NCBI GenBank assembly: GCA_024398055.1
Contig: CP073749.1
Location: forward strand, 3,844,594-3,908,593
Source: a bacterium SCSIO 12741
Lineage (GTDB): Bacteria; Bacteroidota; Bacteroidia; Flavobacteriales_G; Salibacteraceae
Length of the DNA stretch: 64,000 nucleotides
Direction: 5' to 3'
Positions 24,403-32,657 of this stretch are shown piece by piece (position 1 is the stretch's first letter; every line of letters begins with the position of its first letter). Under the pieces are notes generated by a model. It ran no database searches. It had not been told where the DNA came from and was given only the letters and a program-made list of their open reading frames with translations. The position numbers were made by a program, and so were the translations under genes.

Positions 24403-24639
24403 ATGGTTAGAATTCGTTTTTTTGGCCAAACCGCAGAAGCTTGCGGAACTCAGGAACAGGAATGGAACCTGGAAAACGGGCAAACTGTAAAGGTGCTCGT
24501 AGAAGAGTTGGAAAGAACCTATCCAGATTTGCAACAATTGACGTATCGGGTAGCTCGTAACGCTGGAATGGTAGATGAGCAGGCCCTATTGAAAGTAGGT
24601 GATGAAATTGCCTTGTTACCACCATTTGCCGGTGGATAG
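24403..24639 (+). CDS. moaD: Molybdopterin synthase sulfur-carrier subunit MoaD
   Basis: A 78-residue ubiquitin-like protein: VRIRFFGQTAEACGTQEQEW, then LLPPFAGG at the C-terminus with the GG that is adenylated by MoeB and turned into a thiocarboxylate. It delivers sulfur to precursor Z through MoaE. Starts four bases after modE and is followed after two bases by moeB. Confidence 0.95.
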   Translation: MVRIRFFGQTAEACGTQEQEWNLENGQTVKVLVEELERTYPDLQQLTYRVARNAGMVDEQALLKVGDEIALLPPFAGG

Positions 24640-24641
24640 GG

Positions 24642-25712
24642 ATGGAAAAAAAATCTGCATATCGATATAGCCGGCAAATAGCTCTGCCTGAAATAGGGGA
24701 TGCCGGACAGAAGAAGCTTAGTGAGGCTTCGGTGCTCATTATTGGTGTTGGTGGCTTAGGATGTCCAGCCGCCCAGTACCTGGCTGGAGCAGGAATTGGT
24801 CGAATCGGATTAGCCGATTTTGATCAAGTGGAAGAGCATAACCTTCATCGCCAGGTATTATTCGGACATTCAGACTTAGGAAGAAACAAAGCCTCTGCGG
24901 CAGCAAATCGATTGCGGGAATTAAATCCAACCTTGATTTACGAGGTTTATGAGCAAGGAGTCACCGCTCAGAGTGCAGAAGACATCATTCAATCCTATGA
25001 TGTAGTTATTGATGGAACTGATAACTATGCTTCCCGTTATTTGATCAACGATTGGTGTGGATATTATCAGAAACCCCTGGTTTACGGTGGAGTATCTGGT
25101 TTTGAAGGGCAGGTATCTGTATTCCACCAAGAGCCTGGTTTTGACTACCGGTCTTTGTTTCCTGAACCTCCAAGTGGGAGAGAAGCCAACTGCGCTGTAA
25201 CCGGTGTGTTGGGTTTGGTGCCCGGGATGGTTGGTATGCAACAAGCTCATGAAGTAATTAAGCTGATTTTGGGTTATGCGTCAACGCTTTCAGGAAAACT
25301 ATGGGTATGGGATAGCCGGACTGGTCAGACCCAAACCTGGGATTTAACCCGGCAAATTCAGGACTACAGCCAAAAGCCATCCGAACATGCAGAGATTGTT
25401 GAATGCGATGCCCAAGGGGCTATAGAAAAGCACCAGCAAGGTTGGCTTCTTTGCGATGTAAGAGAAGAGGAGGAGAGGATTGCTTTTCCATTTCCATCCG
25501 ACTTACAGGTTTCCTGGTCTCAATGGGATTCCGAAAAGACTATTCTAAATACCAAAAATCATATTGTATTTGTCTGCCAAAGTGGAGTAAGAAGTCGTTT
25601 AGCCTTGCAGGCCTGGACTTCAGATCACCCTCTTAAAACAGGCAGCTCATTGAAAGGAGGAGTTCAAGGACTTTCTCCAGAATCCAATTTATTGAAAGAA
25701 ATCACCGTATAA
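24642..25712 (+). CDS. moeB: MoeB-type adenylyltransferase with C-terminal rhodanese domain
   Basis: A 356-residue E1-like enzyme that adenylates MoaD's C-terminus. ATP-binding GVGGLGCPAAQYLAGAGIGR, LADFDQVEEHNLHRQVLF and the Asp in VVIDGTDNYASRYLIND are present. The canonical zinc site is lost: the usual CYRCLFPEPP reads DYRSLFPEPP, and the second CxxC is absent. A single-domain rhodanese region follows; FVCQSGVRSR has its active cysteine at about residue 312, suggesting sulfur is supplied here. Overlaps moaE by one base. Similar fused forms are known in eukaryotic MOCS3. Confidence 0.9.
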   Translation: MEKKSAYRYSRQIALPEIGDAGQKKLSEASVLIIGVGGLGCPAAQYLAGAGIGRIGLADFDQVEEHNLHRQVLFGHSDLGRNKASAAANRLRELNPTLIYEVYEQGVTAQSAEDIIQSYDVVIDGTDNYASRYLINDWCGYYQKPLVYGGVSGFEGQVSVFHQEPGFDYRSLFPEPPSGREANCAVTGVLGLVPGMVGMQQAHEVIKLILGYASTLSGKLWVWDSRTGQTQTWDLTRQIQDYSQKPSEHAEIVECDAQGAIEKHQQGWLLCDVREEEERIAFPFPSDLQVSWSQWDSEKTILNTKNHIVFVCQSGVRSRLALQAWTSDHPLKTGSSLKGGVQGLSPESNLLKEITV

Positions 25713-26164
25713 TGGAAGTGAAACCGAAGAAAATCAAGAAAATATTCAAAGAAGGAGCAATCCCCGCTTCTTTTATTGCCGATTCCATTGCCAAGCATCA
25801 GAGCAAAACAGGAATTGGTGCACATAGCATCTTCTTAGGTCAGGTAAGAGCTGATGAAATAGATGGAAAAACCGTGCAGTCTATTGAGTATACCGCTTAC
25901 GAGGAAATGGCTGAAAAAGAAGTACACGATATTCGGGAAAGTGCTTTCGAAAAATTCGACCTCAGTTGTATGCATATCTACCATAGTTTAGGTCAGGTGC
26001 CTGTGGGTGAAATTTGTCTCTTCGTTTTTACCTCTTCAGCTCACCGTGGCGATTGTACAGAAGCCTGCCAGTATCTGGTAGAAGAAATCAAGGCCAAGGC
26101 ACCCATTTTCGGAAAGGAAATATTCGAAGATGAGAGTCACCAATGGAAGGTTAACCGCCCCTAA
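25712..26164 (+). CDS. moaE: Molybdopterin synthase large subunit MoaE
   Basis: A 150-residue MoaE: GAHSIFLGQVRADEIDGKTV, IEYTAYEEMAEKEV, and the C-terminal SAHRGDCTEACQYLVEEI with catalytic lysines in KAKAPIFGKE. With MoaD it converts precursor Z into molybdopterin. The start overlaps the moeB stop by one base; moaCB follows ten bases later. Confidence 0.95.
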   Translation: MEVKPKKIKKIFKEGAIPASFIADSIAKHQSKTGIGAHSIFLGQVRADEIDGKTVQSIEYTAYEEMAEKEVHDIRESAFEKFDLSCMHIYHSLGQVPVGEICLFVFTSSAHRGDCTEACQYLVEEIKAKAPIFGKEIFEDESHQWKVNRP

Positions 26165-26173
26165 TCGATTTAC

Positions 26174-27082
26174 ATGGTTGATATTACACATAAGAACAAT
26201 ACACTGAGGCAGGCCGTGGCTGAGGCTACGGTAAAAGTGAGTGATCCTGCAACCATTGCAGCCATTGAGAATAGACAAGTGCCTAAAGGAGATGTTTTTG
26301 AAATGGCCAAGGCCGCTGGGCTTTTGGCTGTGAAACGTACCTGGGAAATGTTGCCCGATTGCCATCCCTTACCCGTTGAGTATACGGGAATTCGATATGA
26401 GATTCAGGATCTTTCCATTCGGATTGAAATGGAGGTAAAAACCATTTACAAAACGGGTGTGGAAGTAGAAGCCATGCACGGAGCGTCTGTAGTAGCCTTA
26501 ACCATGTATGATATGCTCAAGCCTTTGGATAAAGGAGTAGAGATTCAGAACATTCGTTTGCTTCGGAAAAAAGGAGGAAAAACGGATTACAAAAACCGAT
26601 TCCAGGAAGGTGAGCTTAAGGCTGCCGTAATTGTCTGCTCGGATAGCATTTCTGCAGGGCAGAAGGAAGACAAAGCGGGGAAGGTGATTTGCCAAAAATT
26701 GGAAGCTGCGAATGTCCAGGTAGACCACTACGAGGTAATTCCTGATGAATTCGATCAAATTCAAAGCCAGGTAAATCACTGGTATGAAAAGGCAGATTTA
26801 CTGATTTTTACGGGAGGCACCGGTTTGTCTCCAAGAGATAATACACCTGAAGCCGTAAAGCCTTTGTTGGATCAGGAGATTCCGGGAATTATGGAGACCG
26901 CTCGAAATTACGGGCAAAATCGAATGCCTTATTCCATGTTGTCCCGAGGAATCGCTGGTTTAAAAGGAAACTGTATGGTGCTCACTTTACCGGGTTCTAC
27001 CAATGGAGCGAAGGAGTCTATGGATGCTCTTTTCCCTGCCTTGTTGCACAGTTTTCACATCATGGGAGGAGGGAAACACTAA
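26174..27082 (+). CDS. moaCB: Bifunctional MoaC-MoaB fusion protein
   Basis: A 302-residue fusion. MoaC domain (about 1-145): DVFEMAKAAGLLAVKRTWEM, CHPLP with a catalytic His, and MEVKTIYKTGVEVEAMHGAS, for cyclic pyranopterin formation together with MoaA. MoaB/MogA domain (about 155-302): AAVIVCSDSISAGQ, LLIFTGGTGLSPRDNTPEA and LTLPGSTNGAKES, which adenylate molybdopterin. Such moaCB fusions are known in Bacteroidota. No moaA or moeA is in the window, so the pathway is completed elsewhere. It is the last gene of the operon. Confidence 0.93.
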   Translation: MVDITHKNNTLRQAVAEATVKVSDPATIAAIENRQVPKGDVFEMAKAAGLLAVKRTWEMLPDCHPLPVEYTGIRYEIQDLSIRIEMEVKTIYKTGVEVEAMHGASVVALTMYDMLKPLDKGVEIQNIRLLRKKGGKTDYKNRFQEGELKAAVIVCSDSISAGQKEDKAGKVICQKLEAANVQVDHYEVIPDEFDQIQSQVNHWYEKADLLIFTGGTGLSPRDNTPEAVKPLLDQEIPGIMETARNYGQNRMPYSMLSRGIAGLKGNCMVLTLPGSTNGAKESMDALFPALLHSFHIMGGGKH

Positions 27083-27172
27083 GTTTAGGTTATAAACAAT
27101 TGTTGATAACTGATGTTGATGCTTGGTTAATAAGTACTTAGCTTGTTTTTTAATCTCGGATACAAGTTTTCC

Positions 27173-27180
27173 TATATTTG
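27173..27180 (+). promoter_or_regulatory. -7 box TATATTTG for the candidate RNA
   Basis: A perfect TAnnTTTG match about 90 bases after the moaCB stop. The only TTG in reach (27143-27145) is 27 bases upstream, longer than ideal, so the promoter is likely but not certain. Confidence 0.5.
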
Positions 27181-27617
27181 AGTAAGCAATTCAATCAAAC
27201 ATCGTTCTTTGAACTACCTTCCGGCAAAAATCAGCAACCATTAAGCGCTGAAAGACAGAGAGTTTCTTCGGATACTCAACGTTGAAAAAACTTCGGTTTC
27301 AAAAAGCATTGATGGGATAGTTAGGAGCTGAAAAAATTCTAATGATGATGATGCCTGTGGTTATCCAAGAAATGAAGGTTGCAAAACCCTCATAACGAAG
27401 GTAACTAACAGAAGGACAACCGTTCCTTACGGGGATAGCAGTTTGAAGCGAACTTTTTCCGGAGTTCAAATCAATTTGCGGCCTACGGGCAGGAAGTCTG
27501 AAAGTGGAGGGGACAATCTGAAACGGTTCGCCGATTCGATTGGATCAAGGTTGAAATGTGCGTCATTTAGTCAAATAAATGTCGAAAAAAAGAGTCCGCT
27601 TCGGCGGACTTTTTTTT
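27181..27617 (+). ncRNA. Candidate structured non-coding RNA, about 435 nt
   Basis: No ORF over 70 codons that ends before the terminator. Several hairpins with stable tetraloops: 27260-27277 (stem GAGTTTC/GATACTC, one mismatch, UUCG loop closed by C-G), 27282-27302 (UUCG loop closed by C-G, with a bulge), 27377-27388 (GGTT/AACC, GCAA loop), 27412-27428 (AAGGA/TCCTT), 27450-27467 (GAACT/AGTTC) and 27481-27490 (GCC/GGC, UACG loop). A promoter-like box precedes it and a strong terminator ends it at 27617. I see none of the signature segments of RNase P RNA, tmRNA or SRP RNA. A peptide of 17 codons from 27342 begins with four ATG codons; whether it is translated is unknown. The class is not recognised. 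Confidence 0.55.
27593..27617 (+). terminator. Strong intrinsic terminator, probably bidirectional
   Basis: Perfect 7-bp stem AGTCCGC (27593-27599)/GCGGACT (27604-27610), loop TTCG, T-tract to 27617. A run of A precedes it (27585-27591), so the leftward PorP-like gene ending at 27621 may also use it. Confidence 0.9.
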
Positions 27618-27620
27618 GTC

Positions 27621-28616
27621 TTAATTCTTGGCTAAGGTCACCGCTTTTTTAGAAACTGTTTTTAGAAAACGATAGGATAGTTGAAGGCTGGTAAGTAGGT
27701 AAAACTCGTCATGGTAGTATGGCTTGTTGGGTTCATAATCACCGTTGAGCAACACCTGAATGCGATCGCCCTCATAGCCCAGATAACCTGTCAACCACAG
27801 GTCTCTTGATATAGGATCGTAGAAATAATCATCCAAGCTCGCACCTCCACCAATTCCGATAAGAAAATGATCAAAAAGTCGGTTATTAAAATGCAGGGTA
27901 TAATTAGAACTTCCACCTCGACTGCTGAACATTAAACTGGCTCCAGGTTTCCATTTTCCATTGAAGGTGGACGCAAAGAATCCGGTAGTAATGTACAGGT
28001 TTCGTTGTTCCAGGTAAGCTCTATGTCCTGCTGCCTGCAACTCCTTGCTTCTTTCATTGTCAAAAATCCTGGAGAGGGATGCACCAACAAAGGCGTTTTC
28101 CGTTTTCCAGTAAATTCCCAAATCCATATTGATTTCCTCCTCAATATAGTCCTGAGGATAGAAGATGTCTGAATGAGGAGAAATGAGGTGAGGTTCGTAC
28201 AAGTTGAAGCCCTCTTCGTAGTAGGCATAAAACGGCCGGGCCCCAATACTAAGAATCCCATCCTTTATTTTAATCGGGAGGGTAAAGTTTAGGTAGCCCT
28301 GTTCTTTTCTGAGGTAGCTGCCATATCCTGATTTTGAGTCGTGAAGTGTTCCCGAATAGCCCATTCCTAAGGCCAACCTGGATTTGTAACTCGGAAGTTC
28401 GATAGCAAGCTGTCCCTGATTGTAATGGGAAAAATCGCTAACCGCCGTAGCGCTGATCTTAAGATCGGAGGCATTCATGGCCGCAGGATTGAAGAATTGG
28501 GGAAAGAATAAATAGCTACCCTGAGATTCTTGAACGAAGAAAGAGCCCACCCGGTTTTGTCCAATAGCGAGGAGGGAGAATAGTAGACTGATTAACAGAA
28601 GAGGAAGGTGCTTCAT
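27621..28616 (-). CDS. PorP/SprF-family type IX secretion-associated outer-membrane protein
   Basis: A 331-residue exported protein with a signal peptide and the PorP/SprF pattern: FFPQFFNPAAMNASDL near the start, beta-barrel strands, NEEIN-like DLGIYWKT and the C-terminal GYEGDRIQVLLNGDY. PorP/SprF proteins anchor in the outer membrane and connect the T9SS to gliding adhesins. No other T9SS core gene is adjacent; a second copy is at 31279-32253. It converges with the RNA candidate. Confidence 0.8.
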   Translation of the reverse strand: MKHLPLLLISLLFSLLAIGQNRVGSFFVQESQGSYLFFPQFFNPAAMNASDLKISATAVSDFSHYNQGQLAIELPSYKSRLALGMGYSGTLHDSKSGYGSYLRKEQGYLNFTLPIKIKDGILSIGARPFYAYYEEGFNLYEPHLISPHSDIFYPQDYIEEEINMDLGIYWKTENAFVGASLSRIFDNERSKELQAAGHRAYLEQRNLYITTGFFASTFNGKWKPGASLMFSSRGGSSNYTLHFNNRLFDHFLIGIGGGASLDDYFYDPISRDLWLTGYLGYEGDRIQVLLNGDYEPNKPYYHDEFYLLTSLQLSYRFLKTVSKKAVTLAKN

Positions 28617-28701
28617 GGTTTGTTTTTGACATTAACTCCGTAATCTCTGTTATCGCATGTAGTTCCCGTAAAAGGTGTTTTTAACGGGTAAGCGGTACAA
28701 C

Positions 28702-29655
28702 TTATTCATCCCACAGTTCCGCCATAGAATAGGTGTTGCCCGGTCTTTCCCAAAAACTACCATCAATAATACGGTGGTGAGCATCTAACGAATCAATCAA
28801 AACCATTTCGGCATCAGACAATTGTAAACTGGCCGCAGCGATATTCTCTCTGATTCTTACGGGATTAACCGATTTTGGTATCACAGCAGTACCTCTTTGT
28901 ATGGCCCAGGCGATAAGGACTTGGGCGGGAGAACAGTCGTTTTCTGAGGCAATTTCTAATACCAGTTCGTGCTGTAGGGGCCTGGGCTCATCTGGCTTTT
29001 TCATATTTTGAGAGCGATCTCCTGAGCCAAGTGGTGAATATCCCGTGACTAAAATTTGATGTTCCCGGCAAAAGCGGAGTAGGGCGTTTTGTTGCAAGAA
29101 AGGGTGCAGCTCTACCTGGTTCATTTCTGGTACAAAATCGGAATGATCGATTAGGTGCTGCAATTTCTTTTGACTGAAATTAGAGACTCCAATGTGCTTC
29201 GCCAGTCCCTTTTCTCGAACTGCCTGCATAGCTTCCCAGGTTTCGGTAAGCGGTACTTCCTCCAGGGAATAAAAATCGGAGGCGGTTTGAGGGAAGGATA
29301 CATTTTCTCGAAGGGCAACGGGCCAATGCACCAGGTATAGATCCAGGTAATCGAGTTGTAGGTCGTTTAGTGTTTTATGAAGGGCTGGTTCTACCTGATT
29401 TTGTCGGTGGGAATCATTCCAGAGTTTGGAGGTGATCCAAAGGTCCTTGCGATTAACCCATCCCGCTCGGAACAGGTAGCGTAGGGCTTCACCAATTTCT
29501 TTTTCATTTCCATAAATCGCGGCGCAATCGATATGTCGATAGCCAGCTTTAATGGCTTCAACTACCGCCGCATAAACGTCCCCAGGGTCCGATTTCCACG
29601 TACCCAGTCCTAGGGCTGGAAGGGCATTTCCGTCGCGGAAGATCATTTTTTTCAT
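28702..29655 (-). CDS. Aldo/keto reductase
   Basis: A 317-residue NADPH-dependent reductase of the AKR superfamily. The signature block is RHIDCAAIYGNEKEIGEAL, with the catalytic Tyr in AAIYGN and Asp in HIDCA, then LDYLDLYLVHWP with catalytic His, and IPKSVNPVRIRENIAA for cofactor binding. Reduces aldehydes or ketones; the substrate is unknown. A TAACTTTA-type box is upstream. It lies 85 bases beyond the PorP-like gene and may share an operon. Confidence 0.9.
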   Translation of the reverse strand: MKKMIFRDGNALPALGLGTWKSDPGDVYAAVVEAIKAGYRHIDCAAIYGNEKEIGEALRYLFRAGWVNRKDLWITSKLWNDSHRQNQVEPALHKTLNDLQLDYLDLYLVHWPVALRENVSFPQTASDFYSLEEVPLTETWEAMQAVREKGLAKHIGVSNFSQKKLQHLIDHSDFVPEMNQVELHPFLQQNALLRFCREHQILVTGYSPLGSGDRSQNMKKPDEPRPLQHELVLEIASENDCSPAQVLIAWAIQRGTAVIPKSVNPVRIRENIAAASLQLSDAEMVLIDSLDAHHRIIDGSFWERPGNTYSMAELWDE

Positions 29656-29838
29656 AAAAAGTTTGTGTGTTTTTGGGTTCTACTCTCGTAAAGTTAGCGG
29701 TATTCGTGGAGAAATGCAATACGGCTAATCGAAGCTTTTTTCCTCTTAAAGGAACACTTGGAGGCCATTCTACTTAGAAAGGAGAAGGGAGATTTGCCAT
29801 TTACGACTTTATTGGACACACTTTGGATGGCCCTGAGA

Positions 29839-30489
29839 TCAACCAATTTTGATTGGCTTTCCGTAGAATTTGGGTTCGGTTTGAAGGATAAATAAGTCCA
29901 ACAGCGTTTTTACCCGAGCCAGCTTTTCCCGCAACATGGTTTTGGTACTTTGAGAACGGCTAACCCGACGTGCATTGTAGGCCACAGCATTCATTCCCTT
30001 GTGATGGGCAATGAAGAGGGCTCGCTCATTGTGAAAGGGCTGCGATATGATAATTATATCAGATTCACCGAACACTTTCTCACATCGTTCTACAGAATCC
30101 AAAGTTCTGAATCCGGCATAATCCAATACTATTCTGCTTTCGGGAATCCCTCTGGTCTTCAGATCATTTAAAAACGTGGAGGGCTCGTCATACGACTTCG
30201 ATGAATTGTCTCCACTTACCAAAAGGTATTTGATTTTTCCGCTTCGATAGAGTTTTACAGCAGCTTCCACGCGATTTTTATAGTAGGGATTGATGTTCCC
30301 TTTGCGGGTGTATTTACCGGCACCCAGCAGCAGTCCAACCTTTTTCTTAGGAAGGTCATCGGTGGAGGAGTAGCAGTGTTTCGCTTTGCTCGAAACCCAT
30401 TGATCGGCAAAATATATCGTGCTTCCTGTCCCGATGAGCAAAAGAAGGAGGGTAAGGAGGATTCTTCTAAGGCGAAATCGCTTTTTCAT
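29839..30489 (-). CDS. SanA/YdcF-family DUF218 membrane protein
   Basis: A 216-residue protein with an N-terminal membrane segment (about 8-28) and a DUF218 domain: VGLLLGAGKYTRKG, KYLLVSGDNSSKSYDEPS, GIPESRIVLDYAGFRTLDSVERC and IIISQPFHNERALFIA. SanA and ElyC relatives are linked to envelope polysaccharide or vancomycin tolerance; no reaction is established. Starts about 58 bases from the next gene on the same strand. Confidence 0.85.
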   Translation of the reverse strand: MKKRFRLRRILLTLLLLLIGTGSTIYFADQWVSSKAKHCYSSTDDLPKKKVGLLLGAGKYTRKGNINPYYKNRVEAAVKLYRSGKIKYLLVSGDNSSKSYDEPSTFLNDLKTRGIPESRIVLDYAGFRTLDSVERCEKVFGESDIIIISQPFHNERALFIAHHKGMNAVAYNARRVSRSQSTKTMLREKLARVKTLLDLFILQTEPKFYGKPIKIG

Positions 30490-30547
30490 GGTGGTTTATA
30501 AGGCTAACGTGGATGGCTGGTTTTTCTTATAGGCCTCGTTATATCAG

Positions 30548-31183
30548 CTACTTAACGGGTAGCCAGAGATCCTCTTTTTTCGAAGCGGATTTGTCAATCA
30601 TGCCAAGGAGGTAGATGGCAAACCCCGATTTACTCATTCCTTGTTGCATTCTTAGTTGTTCCAGTGACTTGGTCGTAGCAGGAATAATGGAGGTAAGATC
30701 CACTTTCCATCTTGATTTTTCCTGAGAAAATCGAAAATTTAACCCCGTACTTGAGCCATCCTTAAGAACCTGACCTGTGGCCTGATCGTTTTCAATATTG
30801 ACCTTGCCGATGGATAGGGGAGTGACACCGCTTTCCTCGATCATGCCTTTGTTGACGGCCTCTACAAAAAAGTCATCACCTTTCATACTCAGGATTTCCT
30901 CACGATCAAAGCGCTGTCTTACGGTAAGCACGGTGATCAAGTCCATTAGGGGAAGGGTAACCAAGGAACTGCTATCCATGTTTTTAGCATGGTCCAGCAT
31001 TTGAGCATAATATTCCCGGGTGTTTTTGTCTACCCATTTAATGGCCTTTTTACCATCTTTTTCCATGATGGAAGTTTTGTATCCTTCAAAAGCTTGGCGA
31101 ATCTCTTCCTGCTGCTGTTCCTGAGCTTGAATGGGACCAACAATCATCCATCCGATTAGGGCAATACAAAGTGTTTTAATCAT
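30548..31183 (-). CDS. Exported protein of unknown function
   Basis: A 211-residue exported protein. The long open frame begins at 31276, but ATG 31183 gives a signal peptide (IKTLCIALIGWMIVGPIQAQ). The mature part contains RQAFEGYKTSIMEKDGKKAI, an NTF2-like first helix, DREEILSMKGDDFFVEAVNKGMIEE and FRFSQEKSRWKVDL, which together fit a DUF4440/NTF2-like domain, though I cannot confirm it. A CATATTTG box lies about 25 bases before the start. Confidence 0.6.
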   Translation of the reverse strand: MIKTLCIALIGWMIVGPIQAQEQQQEEIRQAFEGYKTSIMEKDGKKAIKWVDKNTREYYAQMLDHAKNMDSSSLVTLPLMDLITVLTVRQRFDREEILSMKGDDFFVEAVNKGMIEESGVTPLSIGKVNIENDQATGQVLKDGSSTGLNFRFSQEKSRWKVDLTSIIPATTKSLEQLRMQQGMSKSGFAIYLLGMIDKSASKKEDLWLPVK

Positions 31184-31278
31184 GGCAATTTGAATTCGAT
31201 AGACGCAAATATGACTCAAAATCTTGAAGCAGGTTGCCTGCTTAAGAAGGATTAACTGACTTGATTTGTTAATCAAAC

Positions 31279-32253
31279 TTAATACCAGAAGGCCTCACAG
31301 GGTGTACGTCGAAACCTGGCTCGAAAATGACGACGGCGAAAAATCGCCATCTGAACGGCCAACTGATGATTCCAGCTTGGGGATTCAAAAGCAGGTCTGC
31401 CTAAATCGTTTTGAATACTCAGTGAATAGAGTATCCGGAAGGGATGAAATCGATAACCGAGGTGGTAAAGTAGGCGGTAGTATCGTTTGTGAGAATAGGT
31501 ATAGCCTAAACCCAAAGAAATTTCTTTGTCTATATAGGCCAGATTTATACTTGCCTCGTTAATGTCTTCTGGGGTATCAATTGAAGAATCGGTTGGCATT
31601 TGCTGCCATTGATAGAGTACCACGGCATTCAAATGTTTGTGGAGGCGTCCAGTTAAAATGCTTCTCCCTGCAAAGGCGGTAAGACCAAGCGGAACGTCGA
31701 ATGTGCCTTTTGACGAGAAATACCAGGAAATGGGATTGTTTACTTGTAAGCCCAGTGCCCAACCACCTCCATAGGCAGCCACGGCAAAATGGTTGTCCAG
31801 ATAGGAATAATCTCCAGGCGAATTCGAGGGCAATTCTGCATAACCTGGATCAAATGTTGCTTTCCTCCGCGATTGGTAATTGTATCCCAATACCATTCCG
31901 TATCCCAAGGATAGTCGACGATTGACATTATGACGAATGCTGTAGTTTCCGGAAAAGGAGAATTGCTGAGTGGAACCTGGGGTTTGCTCATAATACCCCA
32001 ATAGACCTATACCTCCTCGAACGAATCGGCTTCTTAATCTGGATTGAAAAGCCAAAGTATTACTGTTTCCAACACTATTCGCTTGATTCAGATAGGTTAA
32101 GGCAGTGGAACCGTAGGATTGGCAACTTGATAAGGCAGCATTGAAGAAGAGGTGGTTGTTGCTTTCGGCATAGGGAAATAGGAGAGACTGTGCATGAAGA
32201 TAGGGCCCGGTAAAGGCCATAAATGAAAGTATGGCAAGTCTCAAAAAGCGCAT
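31279..32253 (-). CDS. PorP/SprF-like outer-membrane protein
   Basis: A 324-residue exported protein with signal peptide (LAILSFMAFTGPYLHAQ) and the PorP/SprF-type pattern NHLFFNAALSSCQSYG then alternating strands (GYGMVLGYNYQ, GWALGLQVNNPISWYFS, LTAFAGRSI). More divergent than the copy at 27621-28616; the NPAA motif is NAAL here. A role in the T9SS or gliding is inferred from family only. It starts 80 bases beyond the TfoX-like gene and probably shares its transcript. Confidence 0.65.
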   Translation of the reverse strand: MRFLRLAILSFMAFTGPYLHAQSLLFPYAESNNHLFFNAALSSCQSYGSTALTYLNQANSVGNSNTLAFQSRLRSRFVRGGIGLLGYYEQTPGSTQQFSFSGNYSIRHNVNRRLSLGYGMVLGYNYQSRRKATFDPGYAELPSNSPGDYSYLDNHFAVAAYGGGWALGLQVNNPISWYFSSKGTFDVPLGLTAFAGRSILTGRLHKHLNAVVLYQWQQMPTDSSIDTPEDINEASINLAYIDKEISLGLGYTYSHKRYYRLLYHLGYRFHPFRILYSLSIQNDLGRPAFESPSWNHQLAVQMAIFRRRHFRARFRRTPCEAFWY

Positions 32254-32333
32254 TGGTCTGTTCTGTGTAAGAATGGACTGCTGAAGGCACTTGAGGGTTG
32301 GTTTGATGGTGTAAACTTACAGGAAGCGGGTAG

Positions 32334-32657
32334 TTATAATTCTTGGTTAAAATCCAGACAGTCCTGCACCCATAGGTCCAAATCGTCTTCCATGTCAATC
32401 CCTTCTGGCGCTACAAATACGTAACCCTTCATTGGTCTTCCGGTAAAATCCATTTCCCGGGCACCCTCGCGGGTAAGAGCTTGCTCATATCGGTCCTTGC
32501 CAACCCGAGCCATAAAATCGTTTTTTACGATTCCTACGCACATTTTGTCCCGAACCATAAAGGTGAGCCCACCCATCATTTTCTTCTCTTCAAAGACCAC
32601 TTTCTTTTCCTCCAATACAGATCGGATGCGTTCGGCAAGGTGCTCGTCAAATGCCAT
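32334..32657 (-). CDS. TfoX/Sxy N-terminal-domain protein
   Basis: A 107-residue single-domain TfoX_N protein: VFEEKKMMGGLTFMVRDKMC, MARVGKDRYEQALTREGAREM and GYVFVAPEGIDMEDDL. In gammaproteobacteria TfoX activates competence genes with a longer protein; the lone N-terminal domain has no known job. Its ATG immediately abuts the stop of the SRPBCC gene, so the two are an operon. Confidence 0.85.
   Translation of the reverse strand: MAFDEHLAERIRSVLEEKKVVFEEKKMMGGLTFMVRDKMCVGIVKNDFMARVGKDRYEQALTREGAREMDFTGRPMKGYVFVAPEGIDMEDDLDLWVQDCLDFNQEL

Noticed and set aside
27181-27617. RNase P RNA, tmRNA or SRP RNA in the 27-kb gap
   Set aside because: The characteristic conserved segments (for example the RNase P P4 core, a tmRNA tag with a tRNA-like end) were not found.
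27443-27652. 69-residue ORF overlapping the candidate RNA and the terminator
   Set aside because: It reads through the terminator hairpin and into the end of the convergent gene, with no family-like features.
31266-31562. 98-residue plus-strand ORF opposite the PorP-like gene
   Set aside because: A shadow of the minus-strand coding region.
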